Source: CAZFDE01 sp964517795
GTDB taxonomy: Bacteria > Planctomycetota > Phycisphaerae > Sedimentisphaerales > Anaerobacaceae
Direction of reading: 5' to 3'
NCBI GenBank assembly: GCA_964517795.1
Contig: CAZFDE010000004.1
Coordinates: 1 to 64,000 of the forward strand
Length of the DNA stretch: 64,000 bases
Part shown: piece after piece, positions 25,952 through 34,033 of the stretch
Position numbering within the stretch: position 1 is the stretch's first letter
How the letters are laid out: each line of letters opens with the position of its first letter
Notes under the pieces: generated by a model
The model's input: only the letters and a program-made list of their open reading frames with translations
What the model was told of the DNA's origin: nothing
Databases searched by the model: none
Translations under genes and position numbers: made by a program

Positions 25952-27010
25952 ATGTCATTAACCGATGGGATGGCGGCGATCAATCTCGAAATGCCGCCGC
26001 GGATACCGCGAACGGAATATTCGGCCGAAGAGCACTGGGACCTGATCAAGGCGGTCACGGGTATTGCGGTTACGCCCGACAGCAGCGAAGCGGATAAGCA
26101 AAAGGCCCGAAGTGCGTTTATCAAGGCGTGGCACTATGATTTCTATTGGTTTACGCTGATCTATAATGAGGCGTTCGGCGATCTGCGAACCAGTATGGGG
26201 CACGCCGAGTACGCGGCCGGTGGTGTCGATTATCGCGATGATGCCAAGTGTCCCTTTAAGATGCCGGAAGAGGTGCTCGATTTTGATTTTGAGAAAGCCT
26301 ATGGCCGCATCGACGAGGCTGCTGTTGTCAAACGCTTCGAGGACGATTACAAATCCCGCTGCGAAAAATATCCCGACCTGGTGAATATGACCGGCATCTA
26401 TATCACCTGTATCTCCGGTATGCTCGAAGTATTTGGCTGGGATATGTTTTTGCTGGCCGCTGGTGTCGATTTGCCCAAATTCGGCGAACTGACTTTGCGA
26501 TACGGCCAATGGGTGCAGCAGTATTTCGATGCACTGGCAAAGGCCGATGTGCCGGTGGTAATGGTGCACGATGACATCGTCTGGACGAGCGGGCCGTTTC
26601 TGCCGCCGGATTGGTATCGCCAGTTCGTCTTCCCGAACTATAAAAAGTATTTCGCCCCGCTGATCGACAGTGGCAAGAAGATCATGTTTACCTCCGATGG
26701 TGACTATACGGCCTTTATCGATGATGTTGCCGATGCGGGCATCCACGGCTTTGTCATGGAGCCATGCACCGATATGAAATATATCGCTGAAAAGTACGGC
26801 CAAACACACGCCTTTATCGGCAACGCCGATACCCGCATCCTGCTCGAGGGCACTAAGGCCGACATCGAGGCCGAGGTTCGCCGCTGTATCGATATCGGAA
26901 AAGGGTGCCCGGGTTTTTTCATGGCTGTCGGCAACCATATCCCCGCCAATACGCCGGTCGAGAATGCCCTCTATTATAACGAGGTGTATGAAACGCTTTC
27001 CATGCGTTAG
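25952..27010 (+). CDS. uroporphyrinogen decarboxylase-like protein of the glycan operon
   Basis: A 352-residue URO-D-superfamily protein. It has 'PPRIPRTEYSAEEHW' at the start and 'VVMVHDDIVWTSGPFLPPDWYRQFVFPNYKKYF' in the barrel. It ends 'FFMAVGNHIPANTPVENALYY', a signature of the sugar-cluster branch. At the position of the methyltransferase His-x-Cys-Gly site it reads 'MFTSDGDYTAF', so the zinc ligands are missing. No corrinoid protein gene adjoins. Its place at the end of a sulfatase/glycosidase/symporter operon (GAAAGGAAG SD, 22 bp after the glycosidase) suggests a role in sugar metabolism that is not established. Confidence 0.75.
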   Translation: MSLTDGMAAINLEMPPRIPRTEYSAEEHWDLIKAVTGIAVTPDSSEADKQKARSAFIKAWHYDFYWFTLIYNEAFGDLRTSMGHAEYAAGGVDYRDDAKCPFKMPEEVLDFDFEKAYGRIDEAAVVKRFEDDYKSRCEKYPDLVNMTGIYITCISGMLEVFGWDMFLLAAGVDLPKFGELTLRYGQWVQQYFDALAKADVPVVMVHDDIVWTSGPFLPPDWYRQFVFPNYKKYFAPLIDSGKKIMFTSDGDYTAFIDDVADAGIHGFVMEPCTDMKYIAEKYGQTHAFIGNADTRILLEGTKADIEAEVRRCIDIGKGCPGFFMAVGNHIPANTPVENALYYNEVYETLSMR

Positions 27011-27167
27011 CCCGGTCAGTCGCTGATTAGTTGTTTCCGCCATCGCCGGTGGGCTATAGCAAGGTTCGCACACGAATTCCGCATCTATTTGAAGCGGGGC
27101 CAATCAGGGTGGAGTAAGCACACGCAACTCACGGAAAACGGCCAAATTCGTTTTGGGGTGAATTTCA

Positions 27168-27196
27168 TTGACGGCGGTGGAATATTAGTATATTGT
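27168..27196 (+). promoter_or_regulatory. sigma70 promoter for pyrK-pyrD
   Basis: TTGACG (27168-27173) and TATTGT (27191-27196) are separated by 17 bp. The predicted start near 27203 is downstream of an in-frame ATG at 27089, which supports the GTG start at 27242 for PyrK. Confidence 0.55.
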
Positions 27197-27241
27197 AAAA
27201 CCGTTGGAAAACGAGGATTAACTCATATAAAAGGAGTATTT

Positions 27242-28186
27242 GTGCAGGATGCGGTCAAGACAGACAAGGGGCCCTTTATCGCCAAGGTAGCGAGCAACTA
27301 CCGGCTGCATGGGACATTTTACCGGCTGGTGCTGGAATTCGAGGGTACCGGTGCCGCGGCGTTTGTACAGACGACGCCGGGCCAGTTCGCGCAGCTCGAT
27401 CTGTCGGGCGTATCGCTTCCGGATGCCAAATATATCCCCGAATCACTGAAAGATGCAGCTATGCGGCATACGCTGCTGCGCCGGCCGTTCAGTTTCATCG
27501 CTGTCGATGGGGACGAGAATCACTGCCGCGTGGAGATCCTGTACTGTGTTGTCGGGCCGTCGAGTTTGCGGATGACGACGTTGCGATCGGGTCATAGTGT
27601 CAGTGTGATCGGGCCGTTAGGCAATGGATTTTCGATGAAACAGAACAAAACGCTGGCCCTGCTGGTGGTCGGGGGGATGGGGGCCGGGCCGCTGGTGCAT
27701 ATGGCCGGCGAATTGACGAAGAAACAGCCCGAAATGCAGGTACTGGCCTTCGCCGGTGCGCGTACGAAAAAGGAATTGCCGTTCGAAAAGGTGCTGGACG
27801 AGGTGTCACAGGGAGTGGGCTTTTCGATCCGTGAGTTCGGCCGCTATGCGGTGGAATCCAAGGTTGCCACCGATGACGGGACGCTGGGTTTTTCGGGGCT
27901 TGTAACCGATTGCCTGCAACAGTGGCTCGACCAGAACCGGCCGGAAACCAAAGAGACGATCATCTATAGCTGCGGCCCCGAGCCGATGATCAAACGTATG
28001 GCCGAGATGGCCCAGCAGTGGCATATCGAGTGCCAGTTGAGCCTGGAGCGGAATATGGGCTGCGGCGTGGGGCTGTGCCAAAGCTGTGCGGTTGCGTGCA
28101 AATCGGAAACGAGCGAAATGGTGTATAAAATGTGCTGCAAGGACGGGCCGGTCTTTGACAGCCGTGAGTTGGTGTTTAAGGATTAG
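27242..28186 (+). CDS. pyrK: dihydroorotate dehydrogenase electron-transfer subunit
   Basis: A 314-residue flavo-iron-sulfur protein that passes electrons from PyrD's FMN to NAD+. The start is GTG at 27242 with AAGGAG five bases upstream; the in-frame extension to 27089 lies partly upstream of the promoter and has no domain content. FAD-binding 'LLRRPFSFIAV' (RxxS), NAD-binding 'LLVVGGMGAGPLVHM', and the [2Fe-2S] cysteines in 'GCGVGLCQSCAVACKS' plus 'YKMCCKDGPVFDS' are all present. The stop TAG is two bases before the pyrD ATG. Confidence 0.92.
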   Translation: MQDAVKTDKGPFIAKVASNYRLHGTFYRLVLEFEGTGAAAFVQTTPGQFAQLDLSGVSLPDAKYIPESLKDAAMRHTLLRRPFSFIAVDGDENHCRVEILYCVVGPSSLRMTTLRSGHSVSVIGPLGNGFSMKQNKTLALLVVGGMGAGPLVHMAGELTKKQPEMQVLAFAGARTKKELPFEKVLDEVSQGVGFSIREFGRYAVESKVATDDGTLGFSGLVTDCLQQWLDQNRPETKETIIYSCGPEPMIKRMAEMAQQWHIECQLSLERNMGCGVGLCQSCAVACKSETSEMVYKMCCKDGPVFDSRELVFKD

Positions 28187-28188
28187 TG

Positions 28189-29127
28189 ATGGCAGATGGT
28201 TCAGTGGACATGTCGGTTGGATTCGGGCCGTTGACGCTCAGCGGGCCGTTGTTTACCGCGTCGGGGACGTGCGGGTACGCCGACGAACTGTCCGAATTTA
28301 TGGATATGAATACGCTCGGCGGGTTTATCACCAAAAGCATTACGCTCAAGCCGCGGCTGGGTAATCCGGTGCCGCGGATTGTCGAGACCGATTCCGGGAT
28401 GCTCAATGCGATCGGACTGGCGAACATCGGTGTCGAGGCGTTTATCCGGGAAAAGCTTCCAATCCTGAAAGATCTGGGGCCGAAAGTATTTATTAATGTC
28501 GCCGGTGAGACGATCGAGGAGTATCAGGCGGTGGTGGCTAAGCTGGCTGGACGCGAGGAAATTGACGGATTTGAACTGAATATCAGTTGCCCGAATGTTA
28601 AAAAAGGCGGGGTTGCTTTTGGCACGGACCCAAAACTGGTTAATGAGATCACCGCGGCCGTGAAATCGAAATGCGGTGACAAAATGCTGATGGTCAAGCT
28701 CTCACCGTCAGTTTTGGATATTACCACAACGGCAAAGGCGGCGGTCGAGGCCGGGGCGCAGGCATTGAGCTTGATCAATACCTTAACGGCGATGGTGATC
28801 GATATCGAGTCGAAAAAGCCGGTTCTTGCGAATCGCACGGGCGGCTTAAGCGGCCCGGCCATCAAACCGATCGCGGTTTATCTGGTCAATCGGGTCTATC
28901 GCGAAGTCTGCAAAAGTGCGAATATTCCAATCCTGGGGCTGGGCGGGATCCGTAACGCTTCGGATGCGGTCGAATTTATGCTGGCCGGCGCGACCGCTGT
29001 GGCGGTGGGGACATGGAGCTTTGTCGAGCCGGGCGGCGCAGTGCAGGTCAAAAACGGGATCGAATCCTACTGCCGCAATCATGAGATCAGCAAGGTCGGC
29101 GAACTGACGGGTGCTTTGGAGCAATAA
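28189..29127 (+). CDS. pyrD: dihydroorotate dehydrogenase, class 1B catalytic subunit
   Basis: A 312-residue FMN TIM-barrel enzyme that oxidises dihydroorotate to orotate in pyrimidine synthesis. 'LFTASGTCGYADEL', 'GFITKSITLKPRLGNP', 'RIVETDSGMLNAIGLANIG' and the active-site 'FELNISCPNVKKGG' (catalytic Cys, as in class 1) are visible. The C-terminal FMN phosphate site is 'ILGLGGIRNASDAVEFMLAGA'. The partner PyrK is adjacent, which makes this the NAD-linked heterotetrameric form. The ATG at 28189 is chosen over a GTG at 28186 that overlaps the upstream stop. Confidence 0.95.
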   Translation: MADGSVDMSVGFGPLTLSGPLFTASGTCGYADELSEFMDMNTLGGFITKSITLKPRLGNPVPRIVETDSGMLNAIGLANIGVEAFIREKLPILKDLGPKVFINVAGETIEEYQAVVAKLAGREEIDGFELNISCPNVKKGGVAFGTDPKLVNEITAAVKSKCGDKMLMVKLSPSVLDITTTAKAAVEAGAQALSLINTLTAMVIDIESKKPVLANRTGGLSGPAIKPIAVYLVNRVYREVCKSANIPILGLGGIRNASDAVEFMLAGATAVAVGTWSFVEPGGAVQVKNGIESYCRNHEISKVGELTGALEQ

Positions 29128-29128
29128 G

Positions 29129-29425
29129 ATGGAAACGCTTAAATTGCTGTGCGATTATTTTCCGACGGCGGTGTTTACGGGTAAATGTCTGGTTTTTATC
29201 AGCGAGGACTGGCGGGTGGAGCTGACCGAGCACAAGGACAGTGACTATACCAAGGGTGACAAGCAGCCGCCGATCATTCGGGTGCGGATATTCAAAAAAA
29301 CCGTCAACGGTGAGTTATTGCCGGGGTATTATGAAGATTTTCAGCTCGAACAGATGGGGGAATTGGCCGAGCAGATCGAAAAATATGTTCAGTTGGCGAT
29401 TGGGGCCAATATTCGGGAAATTTAA
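29129..29425 (+). CDS. small hypothetical protein
   Basis: A 98-residue soluble protein that I do not recognise. It starts one base after the pyrD stop, so it is probably co-translated. It is rich in charged residues ('ELTEHKDSDYTKGDKQPP') with predicted beta strands in the first half ('GKCLVFISEDWRVELTE') and a helical C-terminus ('QMGELAEQIEKYVQLAIGA'). No signal peptide or cysteine cluster. Its position suggests a link to pyrKD expression only; no function can be assigned. It ends just before a possible bidirectional terminator. Confidence 0.65.
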   Translation: METLKLLCDYFPTAVFTGKCLVFISEDWRVELTEHKDSDYTKGDKQPPIIRVRIFKKTVNGELLPGYYEDFQLEQMGELAEQIEKYVQLAIGANIREI

Positions 29426-29434
29426 ATATCCAAC

Positions 29435-29459
29435 TTTTTAACACATTCGGTGTGAAAAA
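29435..29459. terminator. possible bidirectional terminator
   Basis: TTTTTAACAC and GTGTGAAAAA form a 9/10 matched inverted repeat around ATTCG, between the converging genes ending at 29425 (+) and 29460 (-). The GC part of the stem is only four pairs, so it is weak. Confidence 0.4.
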
Positions 29460-29789
29460 TCATTTCATGTAAATAAAAAGAAGCTCGAGGGCCATTGAAA
29501 TAGCGATCACAATCGGTGCAATAAAGACAATGGCTAGTGTGCAATTGAGCCAGAAAAGGGTTCTTCCCGCTAAATTCTTCAAATATTTATCATTGAACGC
29601 TTTGGCCCAAACCAGGTTTTTTCGGGTTTTCAGCGGCCTTGAGAAGCTGTCGCACCAGAAATTTCGCTGCGGAAATCCGGGATTAATCGCGGCCATATAA
29701 CGGCTTAGCATCTTGACATATGTCAATTGCATAAAAGTAGATATCCCGCAAACCGCGACGCAGATTATAATAACAACCGAAATAATCAT
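29460..29789 (-). CDS. hypothetical membrane protein with two transmembrane segments
   Basis: A 109-residue protein, family not recognised. The start at 29789 is chosen because GGAGGAGG lies six bases upstream. Hydrophobic segments lie at about residues 2-24 (IISVVIIICVAVCGISTFM) and 77-105 (LFWLNCTLAIVFIAPIVIAI). Between them is a basic, aromatic loop of about 45 residues ('QRNFWCDSFSRPLKTRKN'). It stands alone and converges on the pyr operon. There is no clue to function. Confidence 0.55.
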   Translation of the reverse strand: MIISVVIIICVAVCGISTFMQLTYVKMLSRYMAAINPGFPQRNFWCDSFSRPLKTRKNLVWAKAFNDKYLKNLAGRTLFWLNCTLAIVFIAPIVIAISMALELLFIYMK

Positions 29790-29975
29790 TTTCTGCCTCC
29801 TCCAATTGTTGCAGATTAACATTTCCTTATAAAATGGATTATATAGGCTTTTTGGGCGAAGTCAATAGGGTGGGGAAGATAAAAACAATTTATGAAAGAA
29901 AATAAATATTCAACTGGGTTGATTTTTAGGTGTCGAACCGTAATCGCCTTATAATTTAGAACTTACAAAAAATTC

Positions 29976-30025
29976 TTAACAAAAATATAACAAAAGATTA
30001 AAATTCCCCTAACATAAATCAAACA
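29976..30025 (+). promoter_or_regulatory. Pho-box-like array upstream of phoB
   Basis: Hexamers related to CTAACA end at 29981 (TTAACA), 29992 (ATAACA), 30003 (ATTAAA, weak), 30014 (CTAACA) and 30025 (CAAACA), an 11-bp period. A -10-like TTTAAT lies at 30038-30043. The same motif precedes the porin and pstS, which supports PhoB autoregulation. Confidence 0.65.
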
Positions 30026-30063
30026 AAATACTTCAAATTTTAATGATTTGAAGGGTTAAGATA

Positions 30064-30747
30064 ATGTCGCAGGAAAATATATTAGTTGTCGAAGATGAGG
30101 AAGATGTCGCCGAATTGGTGCGGTATAATCTGGAAAAAGCCGGATTTGCGGTAGAGCTTGCAAGCACGGGTGAGGCCGGTCTTCGAAAGGCCCAGGCATC
30201 TGTTCCGGATTTACTGATCCTGGATTTGATGTTACCGGGGATTGACGGCCTGGAGGTATGTCGCGAAATCCAAAAAGATTCCCAGCTCAAATCGATGCCC
30301 ATCGTGATGCTCACCGCCAAGGGCGAGGAATCGGATATCGTCAAGGGATTGGAAATGGGCGCGGATGACTATATTACCAAGCCGTTTAGTCCCAAAGTGC
30401 TGATCGCACGCGTTCGACGAATTATCGAACGGGTGAAACGGAATGTGGATGACAATGCGGTTCTGCAAATGCACGAGATCAGACTGGATCCGGCCCGTCA
30501 CGAGGTCCGGGTGAAAAACAAGCCGGTCAAATTAACCTTTACTGAATTTAATATTCTGCAAATGCTGATGCGGCGTGCCGGACTGGTTTTTTCGCGCTAT
30601 CAAATCGTCGATGCGATCCACGGCAGCGATTACCTGGTGACGGACCGGGCAGTGGATGTACAGATCGTGAACCTGCGGCGCAAACTCGGATCGAGCGGTA
30701 AAAATATTGAAACGGTTCGCGGGGTCGGATATCGTTTTAAGGATTGA
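30064..30747 (+). CDS. phoB: phosphate-regulon response regulator PhoB (OmpR/PhoB family)
   Basis: A 227-residue protein. The receiver domain (1-120) has 'ILVVEDEEDVAELV' (acidic pocket), 'DLLILDLMLPGIDGLEVC' (phospho-acceptor Asp), 'VMLTAKGEESD' (Thr) and 'DDYITKPFSPKVLIAR' (Lys). The C-terminal OmpR-type winged helix has 'LTFTEFNILQMLMRRAGLVFSRYQI' and 'VDVQIVNLRRKLG'. It would activate phosphate-starvation genes by binding 11-bp direct repeats, as seen at 29976, 32573 and 33954. It is followed directly by the kinase gene. AAGGG lies about five bases before the ATG. Confidence 0.93.
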   Translation: MSQENILVVEDEEDVAELVRYNLEKAGFAVELASTGEAGLRKAQASVPDLLILDLMLPGIDGLEVCREIQKDSQLKSMPIVMLTAKGEESDIVKGLEMGADDYITKPFSPKVLIARVRRIIERVKRNVDDNAVLQMHEIRLDPARHEVRVKNKPVKLTFTEFNILQMLMRRAGLVFSRYQIVDAIHGSDYLVTDRAVDVQIVNLRRKLGSSGKNIETVRGVGYRFKD

Positions 30748-30753
30748 TTGATT

Positions 30754-32535
30754 GTGAAACGCCATTTGCTGTGGAAACTTTTTTTTTCATTTTTTGCGGT
30801 TACGGTACTCACACTACTGGCGATCACGTTTTATTTTTCGCACACATTTCGCATTCGATATGAGCAGCAAATTGCATCCGATCTGCAGTCGCGGTTGCAA
30901 TTGGTGATCGAAAATCTTACCACGTCGCTCGATTCGGGAACATTTGATGGCATGAGTGAAACGGTGGCCCTTCTTTCACAGGCGGCCGAAATGCGCATCA
31001 CGGTGATGCTCCCTAACGGTCAGGTCATTGCCGAGTCGCATCAGGATCCGTCACAAATGAAAAATCATTCCAATCGGCCGGAATTTAGACAAGCGGTCGT
31101 CCAGGAATATGGGATGGATGTTCGGATAAGTCCGACGTTAGGCCAGCGGTTGATGTATATTGCATCTGCCGTCCGCAAGGATCAGGATGTCATCGCCGTT
31201 GTTCGCGGTTCAGTGCCCATATCAGGAATTGAGCAGGGACTTCATTCCATTTACAGCCATATGTTCGAGGTTGGAGTCATCGTTGTGATAGCGGTTGCCG
31301 TGATACGCTGGTTTATTTCGCGCAGTATTACGTCTCCGTTGGAGCGGATGCGTCATACGGTCCAGCAATTTGCACGCGGTGATCTGAGTCATCGGGTCGA
31401 TGTGCCTCGCTCGTCGGAACTGGCGGATTTGGCGACGACTTTCAATGATATGGCGCAACAGCTTCAGCAGCGGATGGATACGATCCTGCGCGACCGCAAC
31501 GAAAATCAGGCGGTCCTTTCCAGCATGGTCGAAGGGGTGATTGCTGTGGATACCAACGGTTATATCCTCAGCATTAATAAAGCGGCCGCATACTTTTTAC
31601 AGGTCGAACCCAAAAAAGCAACCGGCAAGCATATTGAAGAAGTAACGCGAAACAGCGAACTGGAAGCGTTGATCCGCCGGACCATTGACAGTGCCGAAAC
31701 AACAGAGGGGATGCTGAATCTGGTGCGTGAGAACGCCGATGTGCCGGTTGCAAGCTATCAGGTTCATGGTGCCGGATTGACGGACGAACAGGGTCAAAAA
31801 CGCGGGGCCGTTATTGTCCTGCATGATATGACCCAGGTGAAACGACTTGAAAATATCCGTCGCGATTTTGTGGCAAACGTGTCGCATGAACTTAAAACAC
31901 CGATCACCTCCATTAAAGGTTTTGTTGAAACACTGCAGGAAGGCTATTTTTCCGATCCCGATCAGGTTCAGCGGTTTTTGGCGATCATTGCCAAACACGC
32001 GGACCGGCTTAATGCGATCGTCGAAGACCTGCTGGCATTGTCTCATTTAGAGCAGGGCGGCGATGGACGCAAAATTTCCTATACCAATATCGACATCCGT
32101 CATGTTTTAGATGCGGCGATTGAACTGTCCGATTTGAAAGCCAACCAAAAAAATATATCCCTTGAAATGAGTTGCCCCAAAGGCCTTCACATTCGGGCGA
32201 ACGATGCTTTGCTCGAGCAGGCGATCACTAATCTGATCGATAACGCAATCAAGTACAGCGATACGGGCGGGGTCATCTCGATACAGGCGGCCGATGAGAA
32301 TAATGAGGTTATTATTTCCGTGGCCGACAACGGCTGTGGAATCCCTCAAAAACATTTAACGCGGATATTTGAGCGGTTTTATGTGGTGGACAAGGCCCGC
32401 AGCCGTAAACTCGGTGGAACCGGCTTAGGCCTGGCGATCGTCAAGCATATTTCCCAGGTCCACGGCGGATATGTAACCGTCCATAGCGAGGTTGGACAGG
32501 GCAGCACCTTTAAAATTCATTTGCCGCGCGAATAG
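30754..32535 (+). CDS. phoR: phosphate-regulon sensor histidine kinase PhoR
   Basis: A protein of about 593 residues. Start taken at GTG 30754 (AAGGA ten bases upstream); TTG at 30748 is possible. TM1 is at the N-terminus, followed by a periplasmic sensor of about 130 residues and TM2 (VIVVIAVAVIRWFIS). HAMP ('SPLERMRHTVQQFARGDLSHRV') and PAS domains follow. The kinase core carries the H-box 'FVANVSHELKTPITSIKGF', the N-box 'NLIDNAIKYS' and the G-boxes 'ADNGCGIPQ' and 'GGTGLGLAIVKH'. It presumably phosphorylates PhoB under phosphate limitation, with Pst/PhoU signalling encoded downstream. Confidence 0.92.
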   Translation: MKRHLLWKLFFSFFAVTVLTLLAITFYFSHTFRIRYEQQIASDLQSRLQLVIENLTTSLDSGTFDGMSETVALLSQAAEMRITVMLPNGQVIAESHQDPSQMKNHSNRPEFRQAVVQEYGMDVRISPTLGQRLMYIASAVRKDQDVIAVVRGSVPISGIEQGLHSIYSHMFEVGVIVVIAVAVIRWFISRSITSPLERMRHTVQQFARGDLSHRVDVPRSSELADLATTFNDMAQQLQQRMDTILRDRNENQAVLSSMVEGVIAVDTNGYILSINKAAAYFLQVEPKKATGKHIEEVTRNSELEALIRRTIDSAETTEGMLNLVRENADVPVASYQVHGAGLTDEQGQKRGAVIVLHDMTQVKRLENIRRDFVANVSHELKTPITSIKGFVETLQEGYFSDPDQVQRFLAIIAKHADRLNAIVEDLLALSHLEQGGDGRKISYTNIDIRHVLDAAIELSDLKANQKNISLEMSCPKGLHIRANDALLEQAITNLIDNAIKYSDTGGVISIQAADENNEVIISVADNGCGIPQKHLTRIFERFYVVDKARSRKLGGTGLGLAIVKHISQVHGGYVTVHSEVGQGSTFKIHLPRE

Positions 32536-32572
32536 TATTTTCACCGAATACACACCATAAGAATTTTTCACC

Positions 32573-32622
32573 CTAACACAATACTAATAAATTCCTAATG
32601 CATATCTAACACTGCGTTAATA
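32573..32622 (+). promoter_or_regulatory. Pho-box array of five 11-bp repeats upstream of the porin
   Basis: Hexamers start at 32573 (CTAACA), 32584 (CTAATA), 32595 (CTAATG), 32606 (CTAACA) and 32617 (TTAATA), exactly 11 bp apart. A -10-like TTTAAT lies at 32638-32643, 59 bp before the porin start. This is the clearest Pho-box-like array in the window. Confidence 0.75.
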
Positions 32623-32703
32623 TCAAATTAAACAGATTTTAATGTATTTCCGGAACGGAACCGGAAACATTGTTTATTAATCCATTGTTTAAGGAGGTTT
32701 AGC

Positions 32704-33948
32704 ATGAAGAAAATAATTGTTTTGACGGTCCTTTTGATGTTGTCGGGAGGCGCCGTCGCGACCGATGCCGATGAGCTTGCCGAATTGAAAAAGCAGCTCC
32801 AGGCATTGCAGCAGAAAGTGGAGCAGCTTGAGCAAAAGCAGACTCAACAGCAGCGGCAGGTCGATCAGGTCAAAGAGGCCCAGGCGGCCGCACCGGCGAC
32901 GGCATTACCGGAGAGTGTCCAGTGGATTGAAAATGTTAAGATCAGCGGTGACCTGCGGTATCGTCATGAAACCATTGAGGCCGAGGGCGACAGCAGGGCA
33001 GACCGACACCGCCATCGCATACGGGCACGATTAGGTATTGACGGTAAGGTCAATGAAGATTGGGATGTTGGTCTTCGGATCGCCAGCGGTTCGTCGGATC
33101 CGGTCTCGACCAATCAGACCCTCGACAGCGGCTTCAGCAGTAAAGACCTGTGGCTGGATCTGGCCTATGCCCATTGGCATCCAAAGACATATGCGGGCTG
33201 GGATGTGATGATGGGAAAAATGAAAAATCCTTTATATCGCGCCGGTAAGAATCAATTAATCTGGGACAGTGACCTGAATCCCGAAGGGATTGCGGCCAAG
33301 TACACCACCGTGTTTGACGAACGAACGCAATTGTTTGTGATCGGCGGCGGTTTTTGGGTCGATGAAATCAGCAGTACGACCGTTGCCGAAGAAGATGTTT
33401 CATTGTGGTCGATTCAAAGCGGACTTGTTCACGAAGTGTCCGATGATACCACCATAACCGGCGGTGCAACCTACTGCGATTATGGAAATGTTAAGAATTC
33501 CACGGTAACACTTACCGGTGGCGGCGGCCCCTCATCAACCTTCGATAATAATTTCAGGCTGCTGGAAGTGTTCGGCGAACTGGGTACAAAAATTGACGGT
33601 GTTCCGGTTGCCTTGTACGGTAATCATGTCACAAACATCGGGACCGGTACCTCCCAGGATACAGGCTGGTTGATCGGCACCAAGTACAATAAAGCCAAGA
33701 AACCCCAGAGCTGGGAGCTGTTCTATGATTATCGCGAGATCCAGAAAGATGCCGTGCCCGGTGCGTTGAATGATTCCGATTTCATCGGCGGCGGAACGGA
33801 TGGTAAAGGCCATCGTCTGGGCGGGAAATATCAACTCTCGAAGAACCTTCAGGCCGCCTGTACCTATTTTATCAACGAGCGGACCAATAGTTCGGGCAGC
33901 GATCTGGATTACCGAAGACTTCAATTGGATATGATCTTCAAATTCTAA
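32704..33948 (+). CDS. putative outer-membrane porin, phosphate-regulated
   Basis: A 414-residue protein. It has a cleavable signal (MKKIIVLTVLLMLSGGAVA), then a coiled coil of about 40 residues ('LKKQLQALQQKVEQLEQKQ'), then a beta-strand-rich domain beginning 'IENVKISGDLRYRHETIE' and ending in an aromatic 'LQLDMIFKF', typical of a porin C-terminus. It resembles the putative-porin family that resembles OprP-type channels. The AAGGAGG SD is strong. It lies between phoR and pstS and carries its own Pho-box array, so phosphate or phosphate-ester uptake across the outer membrane is likely. Selectivity is unproven. Confidence 0.82.
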   Translation: MKKIIVLTVLLMLSGGAVATDADELAELKKQLQALQQKVEQLEQKQTQQQRQVDQVKEAQAAAPATALPESVQWIENVKISGDLRYRHETIEAEGDSRADRHRHRIRARLGIDGKVNEDWDVGLRIASGSSDPVSTNQTLDSGFSSKDLWLDLAYAHWHPKTYAGWDVMMGKMKNPLYRAGKNQLIWDSDLNPEGIAAKYTTVFDERTQLFVIGGGFWVDEISSTTVAEEDVSLWSIQSGLVHEVSDDTTITGGATYCDYGNVKNSTVTLTGGGGPSSTFDNNFRLLEVFGELGTKIDGVPVALYGNHVTNIGTGTSQDTGWLIGTKYNKAKKPQSWELFYDYREIQKDAVPGALNDSDFIGGGTDGKGHRLGGKYQLSKNLQAACTYFINERTNSSGSDLDYRRLQLDMIFKF

Positions 33949-33953
33949 GAAAG

Positions 33954-33981
33954 CTAACAAAACACTAACAAAAAACTAACA
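33954..33981 (+). promoter_or_regulatory. Pho-box array of three perfect CTAACA repeats upstream of pstS
   Basis: CTAACA occurs at 33954-33959, 33965-33970 and 33976-33981, with an exact 11-bp period. A good -10, TATGAT, lies at 34001-34006, about 19 bp beyond the last repeat, as expected when PhoB replaces a -35 element. Confidence 0.75.
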
Positions 33982-34033
33982 ATAGAAATATAGAAATACG
34001 TATGATGACACTATTTCAAAGGAGATGATTACC

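Noticed and set aside
25958..27103. Open frame of 381 codons on the minus strand
   Set aside because: It is antisense to the UroD-like gene and has no domain signature or SD.
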